Assembly (NCBI RefSeq): GCF_029227915.1
Contig: NC_079882.1
Coordinates: forward strand, 26,417,001 to 26,481,000
Length of the DNA: 64,000 nt
Reading direction: 5' to 3'
Source: Hydractinia symbiolongicarpus
Lineage: Eukaryota; Cnidaria; Hydrozoa; Anthoathecata; Hydractiniidae
Below the pieces are notes generated by a model that searched no databases, was not told the origin of the DNA, and saw only the letters and a program-made list of their open reading frames with translations. The translations under genes and the position numbers were made by a program. How positions within the stretch are numbered: position 1 is the first letter of the stretch; the number at the start of each line of letters is the position of its first letter. Positions 46,901-58,200 of this stretch are shown one piece after another.

Positions 46901-49900
46901 CTACGGCACGTCTTATGTTTCACAATAGAAGGTCAAAACATAATTCATCACAATAAAAATGGTAGCAAACCTTGTAACTAAATCTAAATAATCCTTATCA
47001 TCTGTAAAACTTCTTAATTCTACTTTTTTGTTTATCGCATCTAAATAAATAAAAGAATGGAAAAAAAACAAAGAAAAATAAATGAACGAATGAATGAATG
47101 GTCAAATGGATTAATTGAAGAATAAATGGATTGAATCACAGACAAAAACAAAACGACGAAAAATGTTATTCCATATGATGCTTTTCATGCATACCTTTTG
47201 CAAATGTATCCATGGGATATATATTACAGTTATACACGTCCATAATATATACATTATCATCTGTCATAAAATCGCGCTCGTGTCCATTTCCCTAAAATGA
47301 TACCAATTAAACACCCTAAAAATAGTCTCATACAAGAAAGCGGCATACGTCCTGGTAATTTCACCATACTATAAAAACATTATATTTTACCTGGTGAGCA
47401 TCCAGGTCGATAATCATCACTTTCTTTATTGATTTATTATTTTCAAGCAGAAGCTGAGAAATATATAAAGGCTTTAAATAAATTTTAAGCAATGCATACA
47501 ATACTTATAATTCTGCAACTCTGCATTTAGTAATCATTTTTTCATCATCCAATAGTGTGGATGTGAACTCTTTTACCATAATTATACATTTAAAAAATAG
47601 TTTCAAAATTTAAAAATTAATTGGGACTGCAATTTATCTGTGATAGTTGTATTTACAAATCCACGTAATCATAACGACACTATAAAAGTCTTCTTTCTAA
47701 TGACACACTTTCAAAGTTAAAAAAATAAGGGAATGATGGTGTGTCAGAAATACTTTTTACCTTGATAGCTAAGGTGATGTCAGCATATGCACAGAAGCCA
47801 CCACCATTGTCACTCGAGCAATGATGGAATCCCCCTCCAATGTTTATCGACCAGCCTCTTTCTATTGCTACTTTGGCAGCCTGTGAAAACAAATGCAGCA
47901 AAATTTGCATTGCAATTAGCTTTCAACCATAATGCGTCTTTATCAGTTTTAAAGAAGGATGAAACGATCAAAGAAAATGCACTGAATGGTTTCTTTTTGA
48001 AAGTATTTGCTTAAAGAAAACGTTTTTTTGTTCTCGTTTTTTTTTAAGATCTGAAAGGATCCAATTTTCCAAGATACTAAATATATCATTCGAGGAAATT
48101 AAGGAGGCACAAAATTAAAGCAAATTTGCGTTAATTTAAGTGTACCATATACTGGACGTTACTTTAACCTGTAATTACAGTTTAAAAATAGTTTTCTAGC
48201 TGTTACAATAAAAGCTTATGCACAGGCATACTTCTTTCCCACTTTATCATCCTATAAACGGTCTTGATATAGCTAATTTGATTAAGGCAGGCTATTGAGT
48301 TATTTTTATATGTTGTTACAGGCATTCGTGTAATTTCTTTTGTGTTAAATTGTGATCAATAATTTTGTGCCTTGTTATTTCCTAAAATAAGGTACAACTT
48401 TGTTTCTCCACACCTTCGATTTGATATACTAACACACTCAACACACCTACCAAAACTGTGCCACCAGTTTGATATCTCAATCGCTTTAAAAGCACTCTTT
48501 GCACTATAAAGTTTGGAACCAATGAAACAGGTGGTATCTCAGTTATCATGGCAACATTGAAGCTGTACTAAACATAAACATAGATTGTAGGAAGTTTTAA
48601 CTACTAATTTTTCGGTAATACTAATAAAAGTAAAGTAAATATTTAAAATAACAGGGTTCCTACAAGAAGAAAATTAAGGGTTTAATAGGGGCAGGGTCCA
48701 TAATTTTTAAGAAAATAATCTTTTACGAAATAGTATTTGTAAATGACTTGATAATGGCCGTATCTGGCTGAAACGTTGTCAATATATTTAATTAATGAAA
48801 CTGGTGATATTTTCTTTTACACTCGATTATATCTGCACACACCAACATCTACAACATTAATTATTCCTTCTGAAATATCCTCATTCTTATGTAATAATTT
48901 GATTTGGCATCTAATTGGGAAAGAGGTTTATTTGAATTCAGCCAAATTTATAGTTTTGTAATATATTTTTACAAAAAATCCTATCCTTATGTAAATTATG
49001 TTTCATGTAGCGAAAAAAATCCACATACCTTCAAACTATTGATGTATCTTTTTGTATGCACAAATAGTAAATCTTCCTCTGCTGCCTCTTCTGGTTTGAT
49101 GATATGCTTACGTTGCATAAAACCTTTGTCTATAAAAAACATGTAAACTGAAATATACTAAACTTTATCTTTCCCGGATAGTTTATTCATGCAAATCACA
49201 AGCTATACTATCTAAATATCAAAATTAGCAAATATTACAGAAATACGCATATCGAATCAGACGACAGAGTATTTAAAGATGCATCACGTTAACAGCTATA
49301 GTGGTTTTTCTTCATATCGAAATTGCAATGGACATACCGATTAAGATTGTCACAATTTTTCCCCATTTTCCAGAATCAAATGGATGAAGTTTTTCCAAAC
49401 CACAAAATGATATGTTGTAAATATCATCATATATGATTGGCTTTTGATCTATTTTTACCTCAGTATACAGCTTGCTTTTATACTTTTCAGTGCTAGAAAT
49501 AATAAAGGATGTGTAAAAATGAAAAAATGTACATTTGTATCTCTTGAAACTTTTGAAGTCTGAACCTACATCAACCATATTGAAATTCTGATTAAATGTA
49601 CTGGCTTTAAAAGAGACCTAACAATGAGTCAGTAAGTTGTTAATTTTAGCTGTGTAAAGGTTATTAACAGCCCTAGCTTCTGATTTTCAAGCTTAAAAAA
49701 GAAATCCTACAGGTGATGTTGTATCAAATTATAGAAAGTAATTTAAAATTATTTTTTTAATTCCAATTTAAATTTGGGTAATCTTTTATTAGACATAACT
49801 ATATTGTTATGAACAAAAACAAACCTAGTACATGCACCAGCAATATAGTGTAAGGATTTTCTATTAACTTCTTTTGTCATTATGTGATGTATATAAATTA

Positions 49901-51500
49901 AGAAACGATAAACAATTTGCCTCTATGGTTTAAGCCGTTCTTCTTAACAACGGTTTTTGTTTAAGATTCAGGAAAACTGTTATCTAGACTTTCTAAACAT
50001 AGCAGTAGAAAGAAATTCAATGCTGTAGATTATTTATGCTTTAACACTGTTCAAGTTGATACACTAATTTGCCTATATATTAACTTAATGTTATGGTGTT
50101 TTCTTTGCTTCAGGGATATAGTTGTTGATAGAGATAAGAACATAAAGAAATTGATAAGAATAATAGTGGTTGGATCAGTTTATTTCTAAATTATTGCCTA
50201 AAAAAGTTGATTGATGTTGCCTGTGTAGCTTTTCATTGCTAACATCCTCAACGCTATTTTTGTTACTGGTTTAAACAAAATCAACTAGGTTAAGACCATC
50301 ATTAACTGGATAGATTTTCATGCCGTTATGAAAAATTACCTGGTATAGTGTGAACAGAATTGTTACATTTCGACATGTTCACGGGTGTTCACATTACACT
50401 TCTTGGACTGAATCATCCCTTGCAGCACAATTTTAATTCAGAAAATCTATATAAATAACAACGGGGAAGTGTATTTTCTGTATTGTGGGCATATTTTGCT
50501 TATTGTTCTTTTACAAAGTGCCTTTTTATCATATGAAATCATATGAAGCATTGATTGTAAAGAGAAAACTGGTTTATGTGAAGAAATAATACGAAGATGG
50601 CTCCTAAGAAGGCCCAAGAAAAAGAAAAAAAGAAAAACAAATTTGCATGGACAGACAACGAGTTGCAACTTTTGTTGCAATCAGCCTTAGACTTTAAATC
50701 CAGGGGTGATTTTTAGAGTGAAAATTGGGAGTCGAGAAGATCCAAGAATGAGAATATATTGGAAGTAATGCAGGAGCAATATCCAGAAGACAATGAGAAG
50801 TCTCCAAATAAGGAAACAGTTAATAAAGATCGTGTCGCTGCGAAATTGAAACCGGTTTGTGCGAATTTTAAAAAGGCAGCAGATCTTGGCAAAAAAACTG
50901 GTTGTGGAAGAATTATTTTTAAAAAGAAAGTACTTCAGTATAGAAATCATACCGTATAATAATAAAACATTGCGTCATGATAACTATCCGGTATAAAACC
51001 ATGCTGCAAAACAGACTCGATAATGTAAACTATTCGATATTGCTTTTATAACGACATGAAAGCTATCTGGTATAATGTGAACATGGTCAAATTTTGCATC
51101 TTGTTAATGGTATAACATGCTGCTAGTAACAAAAATGTTACTGGCAACAAAATAAGACTTTTCAAGTCACCACTCTCAGCAACAAATCAAAGTCAATGTC
51201 TTTGCATGCAGTTAAACGAAATTAATTTAATCATTCCAAATATTTTCCTTGCTGTGATAGATTGCACATACGTGGAGAACACAATAATATTTTAGGAATC
51301 ATAACAAAATAATATCTGCTACTACTACCACCTGAAAAATTGTTCTGTGGTGCTGGGGCTTAAAATATTTATGTTCTTTTCTGATTAAAAAAGAACACAT
51401 CTTATTAAAACATTTTTTTGTCATCCGCCAACATTTCCTCCTTTTACAGCAATATATTTTAAATTTACCTTGTACAAGAAGAAACGCTCTTCATTGACAT
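37949..51500 (-). CDS. HDAC11: Histone deacetylase 11 (class IV), complete
   Basis: Twelve minus-strand exons were traced: 51469-51500, 49338-49492, 49029-49129, 48451-48567, 47761-47880, 47391-47453, 47195-47291, 46971-47040, 46676-46731, 43184-43236, 38884-38970, 37949-38026. They total 1029 nt, 342 residues plus stop (human 347), and every junction keeps phase. Motifs in order are YNISFCGLEKLHPFDSGKWG, EEDLLFVHTKRY, ITEIPPV, GGGFHHCSSDNGGGFCAYAD (catalytic His pair), IIDLDAHQGNGHERD (zinc Asp and His), NAGTDILEGDPLG (zinc Asp) and TSGGYQ (catalytic Tyr). The last exon ends RRTAAVIAESILNL. All zinc ligands and catalytic residues are present. HDAC11 removes long-chain fatty acyl groups from lysine as well as being a nominal deacetylase. 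The first exon (MSMKSVSSCT) is less certain than the rest. Intron 10 holds an opposite-strand gene and intron 1 a Myb/SANT pseudogene. Confidence 0.95.
39747..41669 (+). CDS. TRIM45-like coiled-coil and filamin-repeat protein, nested in HDAC11 intron 10
   Basis: Two exons, 39747-39871 and 40469-41669, join in phase (AAA AG|C) to give 441 residues. After a short acidic leader there is a coiled coil at about residues 68-112 (IETLEAEIINGCDRLMKAVE, RRRDALLRSVQQI) of the B-box-associated type. A filamin/ABP280 repeat follows at about 165-258, with GVYDILYELQQPGRYEINVQ, VNG and QSPYKC. The C-terminal 180 residues include FLIFLDSESK and PFIGIKHFCKN and are not assigned. TRIM45 and TRIM71-type proteins have RING and B-box fingers before this coiled coil; none is seen here or upstream, so ubiquitin ligase activity is not expected. 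It lies wholly within an HDAC11 intron, opposite strand. Confidence 0.75.
43237..46675. other. HDAC11 intron 9; no embedded gene recognised
   Basis: Apart from the 43739 minisatellite, no coding motif is visible. A 90-codon minus frame at 45227-45499 shows no family resemblance. At about 45030-45060 a GGGGTTCGTTCCGCGG string (minus) is reminiscent of a Pol III B box, but no A box is convincing. Confidence 0.35.
43739..43802. repeat. Short minisatellite, about 18-20 bp x 3-4, in HDAC11 intron 9
   Basis: Tandem copies of GGGCGTTTATTTAxxA: GGGCGTTTATTTAGTA, GGCGTTTACTTACGT, GGGCGTTTATTTAAGA and GGGCGTTTATTTTACC. A related GGGCGTTTTCC lies at about 43617. Confidence 0.6.
50597..50959 (+). pseudogene. 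Myb/SANT-like DNA-binding domain pseudogene in HDAC11 intron 1
   Basis: An ATG frame reads KFAWTDNELQLLLQSALDFK, then meets TAG at 50714-50716 and continues in the same frame with SENWESRRSKNENILEVMQE, NKDRVAAKLKPVCANFKKAA and GKKTGCGRIIF to a stop at 50957. The W-x-D-x-E-x-x-LLL start, the WES middle helix and the KxxxFRKAxDxGxxxGGGR-like end are the pattern of the Myb/SANT-like domain proteins amplified in cnidarian genomes. The in-frame stop makes it a pseudogene. GGTATAGTGTGAAC and GGTATAATGTGAAC lie on either side (50342 and 51069), perhaps remnants of the element that carried it. Confidence 0.6.
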
Positions 51501-51775
51501 ATTTTCATTTCTTTTTTTGATAAAAAACGTCTAAAAGAAAAATATATAAATTTTTAAAGAACGAAATCAAATAAAAAAATTATCATGTTTGAAAACAGAC
51601 AGACATTAAAATTTTAATTTAGACAAAGTTAAATCTTTGGACAAATTGCTTTATTCTGTATTTACGTTCATCCTGGAACAGATATCAAATCTTTTAATTC
51701 ATAGTGTTTTATATGTGTGCAAAAATAAAAAGAAATGCACAAAAAAGAACATTTAGTGCATTCGTTCTGATTCGT

Positions 51776-52096
51776 GGCGCCGTAGATTAGTGGATGTAGC
51801 TCTCGTACTCTGTGTGGGAGACCGAAGTTCGATTCCTCTTGAAGGTGATTCAACATGGGCGAATGAATGTTACCATAGCCCCGGGTTAACCCAAGCCATG
51901 TGAGAGAAAATGGGGAGATGGCACATTGTGTGGTCCGTTAGATGTTGCCGGGAATAGTCTAGTAGAGCGCGGGCCCTAATTGGGTCTGCGTAGCTCAAAA
52001 AGACCATTAAATACTCCAGGACACTCCATCTAAGCCTTGGTCCCCGCCAAAAATAATAGACAGGGTATATCCCTCGATATTTGTGAGGCTAGCCAT
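51776..52096 (+). mobile_element. tRNA-derived SINE
   Basis: The head (51776-51845) resembles a tRNA with an A-box-like TAGATTAGTGGATG and a B-box-like GAAGTTCGATTCC at tRNA spacing, the internal Pol III promoter of SINEs. The body continues with CCCGGGTTAACCCAAGCC and related G+C-richer sequence unlike the flanks to about 52096. It lies about 280 bp upstream of the HDAC11 first exon. No poly-A or target duplication was fixed, partly because the Tc1-like element starts close by. Confidence 0.65.
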
Positions 52097-52105
52097 AGGC
52101 ACATC

Positions 52106-54331
52106 TACAGTACAGTCCAGATGTAAGCGTACGCGTACGCTCAAGTTTCACACCTTTTTCTCAAAGGCGGTAGTTGTTTGTCTTTTATTCTTATTAATTA
52201 TCTTGGAGTCTTGTAAGTCATTAACTTGCGCGTAATAAAAAAAAGATTCTTGAAGAAAAAATAGCTCACAAACTGCACGTAACTATTGTTAAATAGTGTT
52301 AACATATTTATTCCCAATAGCATAATTGCAAATTTTATCAACTCTATCAATGTGACACGAAGAGCCATTGTTTAATTAGTTTTATTAAATAAAAGTTTTG
52401 CGTGGAAACTAAATAAACTAGCGAGAAGGCATTGTTGGTTGTGCGGGTTAAATAAAGCTTTTAGGCGATAGAAATAATATTTTAACAAAGATGAAAACTT
52501 TAATTTTGATAGAAAAGCATTTTCAGATCGCATTTTAAAAGTTTAAAAACGAAAAACGGCGATAAAAATGTTTTTAATCCGTGGCCTAAAAGGGCATTCA
52601 ATTTTCATTTCAAAATAAAAACAAATTTCAATTTTTTTATCAATTTTTCTTTTTTAATTCAATACAAAAAGAAAATTTCAACTCAATTTTCGTTTTCAAA
52701 TCAAAAAACAAAAAAGGAACTTCATATTTTGGCAAAAAAGTGCGCTCTCCTTCGCAAACGTTTTTCTTCTACGAACCCAAGGATTACTTTCGGTCATTTG
52801 GTGCTAAAAATCACACAATGAAATATCAATTTCCAAATTTTTGATTTCTTATAGAATTTCAAATGTGAAAATTAAATCAATTCCGTTTAAATCAAAAATT
52901 GATTTTCAAGTTCAATTTTTAATTTTTGATTTGAATCAAAAATCAAAAATTGAAGTTAAAATTCAGTTTTTGATTTAAACGAAATTTGATTTAATTTTCA
53001 AATTTAAAATTCTCTTAAAAATCAGAAATTTAGAAATTGATAATACATTTTAGGATTTTTAGCACCAAATGACACAAAGTAATCCTTGGGTTCGTAGAAG
53101 AACAATGTCTGCGAAGGAGAGCGCACTTTTTGCCAAATATGAAGTTCTTTTTTTGTTTTTTGATTTGGAAACAAAAAACGAAAATTGAGTTGAAATTTTC
53201 TTTTTGTATTGAATTAAAAAAGAAAAATTGATAAAAAAATTGAAATTTGTTTTCATTTTAAAATGAAAATTGAATGTCCCTTTAGGTCATGGATTGTTTT
53301 TTTAGATCGCATTTTAAAAGTTTAAAAACGAAGAGTGGCGATAGAAATGATTTTTTAGAAAGTTTAAGAATGAAGAACGGCGATAGGAAAGCTTCGTTAG
53401 ATAGTGTTTTAAGTATTTAAAATGTTATCGACTCTAACCAATGTGACACGGCGAGCCATTGTTTGACAGTTTTATTAAATTAAAGATTTGCACGAAAACT
53501 AAATAGACAGCGAGAAGCATTGTTTGTTGGAAGCATTGTTTAAATCTTTTAAGAGATAGAAATAATTATGTTATAAAATTCAAATAATGTTAAAACATTG
53601 ATTTGTACTAACTCTTGTTCCAAGACTTATTTTTTAGAAAAAACACTTGTTTTTTAACTTTGTATATTTTTATTCACACCAAAACAAAATGTTTCCACAA
53701 CGAGCGTGTTCACCTTTTATGTGTGTTGAAAGTTATATTTTAGACTCTTTCTACGGTATTAAAATCTACATAAAATGTTCTCACAATGAGTGTTTTGTTC
53801 TTTCCAGAACGTCAAAAGTTAGATTTTTAGATTTTTTCATTCCTCGGTGTTAAAATTTAATTTGTTTTCAAAATCTTATCCCGAACGTAGGGTTTTTCCG
53901 TTTGGGTTATTAAAAGTTGCTTTTTATAAAAAGAACTTTTAAAAGTTTCGCATGTTGAGAAATATGTTTCGACGATAAAGAAATATTATTAAAAGTTATA
54001 AAAGTAGCATTAGTTTTTTTAAAAATATTTAGATCATTGGATTTGTTGTTTTTTAAAGGAGCTTGTGTTTTTTGAATATATCGAGATTAAAATCGCGTTA
54101 CTATAATTAGTTTCGTTGTTAAAAAAAAAAATTCAATGGCCTTTGCGTTAAATATTTTCTTGCGCAGAGTATTGTTTATATCAATGTTTCTTGCTATGCT
54201 TTTGTTTTTAACACGAAGCAATTATTTTCGTGAATTTGAAAGGAACTCGCTATCCTATTGTTTTTTTGAATGAAAACAATTATTTTTGCAAGTTGAGCGT
54301 ACACGTACGCTTACATCTGGACTGTACTGTA
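52106..54331. mobile_element. Tc1/mariner-like non-autonomous element, 2.2 kb
   Basis: Inverted ends of about 37 bp start CAGTACAGTCCAGATGTAAG and continue CGTACGCGTACGCTCAA, with one mismatch between the two ends. Each is bordered by TA. CAGT-type ends with TA duplication suit the Tc1/mariner group. There is no transposase frame in the 2.2 kb. The interior has direct duplications (about 52336-52490 with 53425-53575, and a 29-bp identity at 52525 with 53304) and a 720-bp palindrome. Confidence 0.75.
52576..53295. repeat. 720-bp near-perfect palindrome (foldback element)
   Basis: Two arms of about 350 bp, centred at about 52935, are inverted copies. The left arm starts AATCCGTGGCCTAAAAGGGC and includes GTGCGCTCTCCTTCGCA and AACCCAAGGATTACTTTC. 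The right arm holds the complements (TGCGAAGGAGAGCGCAC, AAGTAATCCTTGGGTT) and ends GGTCATGGATT. Arms differ by a few substitutions. It is flanked by two copies of AGATCGCATTTTAAAAGTTT, so it looks inserted into a tandemly repeated sequence. Confidence 0.85.
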
Positions 54332-56214
54332 TCTATCTATCTCTGATCTATAGAACATGCCATTGTCATCAAGATAGATATTGCATAAATATTAAGCACA
54401 ATTTTCGGAGAACAAAAAATAAATATTATTTTTTTTGCAATTTTAAGAAATTTAAGAATAAGAAATAAGTAAAAACTAAGCCATGTATAAATCTAAAGTA
54501 TTAAAAGTCAGCATTATAATAGTATGGACATTAAACAGGGTTCGAAATAGCAGTTCGCAACTCGCAATTTGTAAATCGAAATGCTACTTTTGTGAATCAC
54601 TTTGCTAAGAAAATGATAAAATTGCGAGAATATTTTTAAGCGGCAATAGAAATGCTTTTTTAGATTGCAATTTAAAAGTTTAAGAACGCAGAACAGCAAT
54701 AGAAAAAATGGTAATTGATCTATAAGGTGTTCCCAGGCCACATCTAGATAATGGTTTACTTCGTTGAGTGCCAAAATTTTTGCGAACTGACTTTACTTTT
54801 CTAATTCGAACCCTGTTAAATTTGAAAATAGGGTGCAGGTCAGCAGATAAACTTAAAAATGCAATAACAATTTCGTTTTTAATTGCAGTTTTTGCACACT
54901 GTTTTTCATTATTTTTCAGGATTCTTTAATAGGATTGCATTTTAAACAGGGGTTCTACAAATGCTTGCCCTCAGACTTTTTTAAAAAAGTGCCCTAGCCC
55001 CTTCCAAAATGCATTTTTTGTGTGTGATGTGGCATGAAAGTATACAAATTCTTTAAAAGTACACTGTATTAAAAACAGTTCTTTAACACCTTCACTATCA
55101 CTACTAGAAAGAAAAAGTTTATCACAATTTTTTTAGCTTTTAAATTATCTGTGCTCAATTCTTGAATTGTTTTTGTATATACTATCTCCTAGTTAGCTAT
55201 AGCAAACTATAAGTTGAATAAATCTTAGCTAGGTGCCTATAATTTATGTTATGAAGAGAAGATAATAACAATAGATTTTATCCATTGCAAGTTAAGCTAG
55301 AATTAGCTATATTTTCCTTCACATTTTTATATTGTATCTTATATTGTATGGTTTTTCAACTTATAGGTGGATATGTAAGGTTTAAATTCTTCAAGAACTT
55401 TTTGATCCAAACGAGATATATTTGGAAAAAAAATCGTGAGAACTAATTTTCCCAAAGTTGACAAAAACAGGCAAATAATTAGCTACACAGATTTTGTGTT
55501 TTCCAGCAATTCACGTTTGTGGTACCATCTTGTTTGTTTTGAAGTTTGATTTGAACTAATTAAAAGTTTTGATGTAGACCATGACCCCTTGCCCCATCCC
55601 AGTGTCATGAAACCAACTTTTTGCGCTCAGCCTCAACCGGTTTTCCACGATGCAGATTATTCCATGCAAAAGCGGGTCAGCTTTGCTTTAGATTTTGTCC
55701 GGATATTTTCGAGATCCACACGCGATACAAGTAGGGAACACTGTGCTACTGGAAATGTGGTGTTGTAAACACGTATTTCATACAGTTTATATAGGAGGGT
55801 TAATGCCAATACTAACAAAAATTTCAGTCATGCTCTCACTGCTTGATTTTTTTGTGCTTACTTCAACTTGATATGTTTACGGGAAGTGAAGGTATAACCT
55901 TAACGCGGCGAATTTTTAAGGTGATGTATTTGTTTGTTAAGATAATGTATTTGTTTTCATTAAAAGAAATGATATTTGTACGAAAGAATTCATTATAGAT
56001 CTCTTATACTTTAAGATGATAACAAAACAAAATAATAGTGCGCAGGTGTGCAGGGGATTTGAAAGTCGAGAATATTTTAGTGTTCAAAAGAAATTGATAA
56101 AAAGGACGGAGTCTAATGAAATATTTTTTATTAGATTAAAATCTAAAAACATGTATTTCACTTTTGTTAAGATCTTAAAATCGCATGTAAAGTAAGAAAG
56201 ACGATCAAGAGAAC
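54332..56214. other. Upstream flank of the 7TM receptor; no gene recognised
   Basis: At about 54650-54705 a segment (TTTTTTAGATTGCAATTTAA and following) is a degenerate copy of the repeat unit flanking the palindrome at 52525 and 53304. The remainder is AT-rich without coding motifs. Confidence 0.4.
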
Positions 56215-57204
56215 ATGACAAACAGTTGTATTTCAGATATTTGGAATCGGGAGAGTCGACTGCCCACAGTTGCAATAGTTGTCGCCTTTAATACTGTTTC
56301 TTGTGTCATTGGAGTGTGTGGAAATGCAATGATAGTTTTTCCACTGATGGCAAGCAAACGCCGCATAATATTTGTATCGATGTGCTTGTCCAATATAGTT
56401 GTTTCTTTGATAGAAATTCCTTTAATTATGAAGATACTGACTACAAGAAGTGCGTGTAACGTAAAAGTATTAGCGCAAATGTTTTTACTTTTTGACATTT
56501 TAAAAACGATGCTGGAGACTCTATTGTGTGGTTTGCGAGAATGCATAAAAATGAAGAATAAACAACTCTACAATAGATTCACTTCAAGTCATGCTCCTTA
56601 TGTTATTATACTGCTAAGTTGGATGGTTCCAATTATACTCTCCTTAGCATTGTTTCACATGCAGTCGACAAAGTTTTACTTTATTTTTGCATCTGTGTAC
56701 CTTCTTTATGTTGCACTAATGATAGCTGTTACATTAAAGGCCTTCAAATTATTCAAAATTCAAGCATCAAAACAAGACAAAACTTTAAACAGCGCTAGAA
56801 ACAGTTATTATCGCTCAAGCAAAACATTTAAAATTACTGCAATAAACAGTACACTGATTGGACTGTACCTTTTAACAGCTCTTTTGTGGTCAAACTTGCA
56901 AAGGAACATAAACGGAGCGCTGGGGGAACTATATATTTGGACATTAACATTGTTGAACTTTCATGTGACTATATTACCTTTATTGTCAAATCCTCAATTT
57001 ATTAAAACTTTTTACTTAGAGCATGTTTTACACCCAAATGTCGTCCACCCACAAAACGTTAGAAAGAATCTCGAGTTCGATCACCATGCAGTTGACACAA
57101 CACTATTCAGGAATGTTAGTCACCAAAGGGAAGCGCGGATTAAACGTTGGAACAACAATCCCGATATCAAGACAGAAGTAGTTGATTCTCGATATTCAGT
57201 ATAA
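56215..57204 (+). CDS. Seven-transmembrane receptor, class A (rhodopsin-like), divergent
   Basis: An intronless 329-residue frame has seven hydrophobic helices. TM1 is at about 18-43 with the GN signature (VIGVCGNAMIVFPL). TM2 at about 53-72 has LSN in place of the usual LAxAD. TM3 at about 83-107 ends GLREC where DRY is expected. TM4 (about 128-148) contains SWMVP, TM5 lies at about 155-178, TM6 at about 208-226 and TM7 at about 235-258 with LLSNPQFIKTF in place of NPxxY. An Asn-linked glycosylation site is not evident in the short N-terminus. The basic C-tail is about 65 residues. Single-exon, divergent receptors of this kind form large cnidarian-specific families. The ligand is unknown. 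Confidence 0.8.
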   Translation: MTNSCISDIWNRESRLPTVAIVVAFNTVSCVIGVCGNAMIVFPLMASKRRIIFVSMCLSNIVVSLIEIPLIMKILTTRSACNVKVLAQMFLLFDILKTMLETLLCGLRECIKMKNKQLYNRFTSSHAPYVIILLSWMVPIILSLALFHMQSTKFYFIFASVYLLYVALMIAVTLKAFKLFKIQASKQDKTLNSARNSYYRSSKTFKITAINSTLIGLYLLTALLWSNLQRNINGALGELYIWTLTLLNFHVTILPLLSNPQFIKTFYLEHVLHPNVVHPQNVRKNLEFDHHAVDTTLFRNVSHQREARIKRWNNNPDIKTEVVDSRYSV

Positions 57205-58200
57205 AAAATCTTAATGTATTTTCCAATTATTATTTCCTTCTTTAAATAAGTTTAACTTAGTATGTCCAAAATCTTTAGGCTCGTGTAAAGGTCGAAGATC
57301 TTCGCAATTCATATATATCAAACTGCCACACTAAATGCATGATACTTGGATAGATTGTAAAAGAACAAGCAGTATGCGATGAAAATTGCAATATCTAATC
57401 CTGTAAATGCAAACAGCTGCTTTTTTATGCCGCATTGGTCAGGATGGGAAAAGACATTATTATGAACTAAGAACTGCCCATTACTTCTTGTCAGACAAAA
57501 TAAAAATAATTATGGTATTGTACAACCCAAGCCAGGTCCTACAGCACGTTTCTCCGTTTCTCCAAATACTTTCTCACACTTCCAAATACAAACAACCTGT
57601 GTGTTTGTATTTGGAGAGGGAGGGGGGAGGGGGGCTCCCATCCCGAGGGTTTTTTTTTAATTTTTTTTGTTAATTATTATTGCGTTTTCTAGAAATGCAG
57701 ATTTCTGAAAATGTGTATTTTACAGATGACCGACTTTTTAAAAACATTCTACCTATTTCTTGTGAAATAGTGACTTTGAGCCAATTACACAAAGTATTGG
57801 TACTATTCTTTTCACGAAATCTTTGTCGAACTTAGTTAAGACATAAATTTTTAGGACGTACAAATGTGATAAAAATGCCTCCATACTTGTGTAGTTGCAC
57901 ATTTGTAAGGTTGATGTTCACTATCAAAATACGCCTGGGATCTAAAAATATTCTATTTTGTTAAATTGTGGAATTATCCGAAAGACAAAAAAATCCTGGC
58001 GGTGAGGTTGATCGTGGGAGTGTTGAAACTCATATCTGCGGAACGCCTAAATGGTTTGGCAAAAGTTGTACTTAGTAATTTTTTGTGCCAACAATTATTA
58101 AAAAGACACATGATGCATTTCTGTTTGTTGTTATTCACACAGCTCAGGCTACAATTTTTGTAAACAAATACCAATGTAGTGTGTGTTTTTTACCGCTATA
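57205..58200. other. Intergenic with one short hairpin
   Basis: A 13-bp perfect inverted repeat (57582-57594 with 57602-57614, loop 7) precedes a G-rich tract at 57615-57640. No gene seen. Confidence 0.4.
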
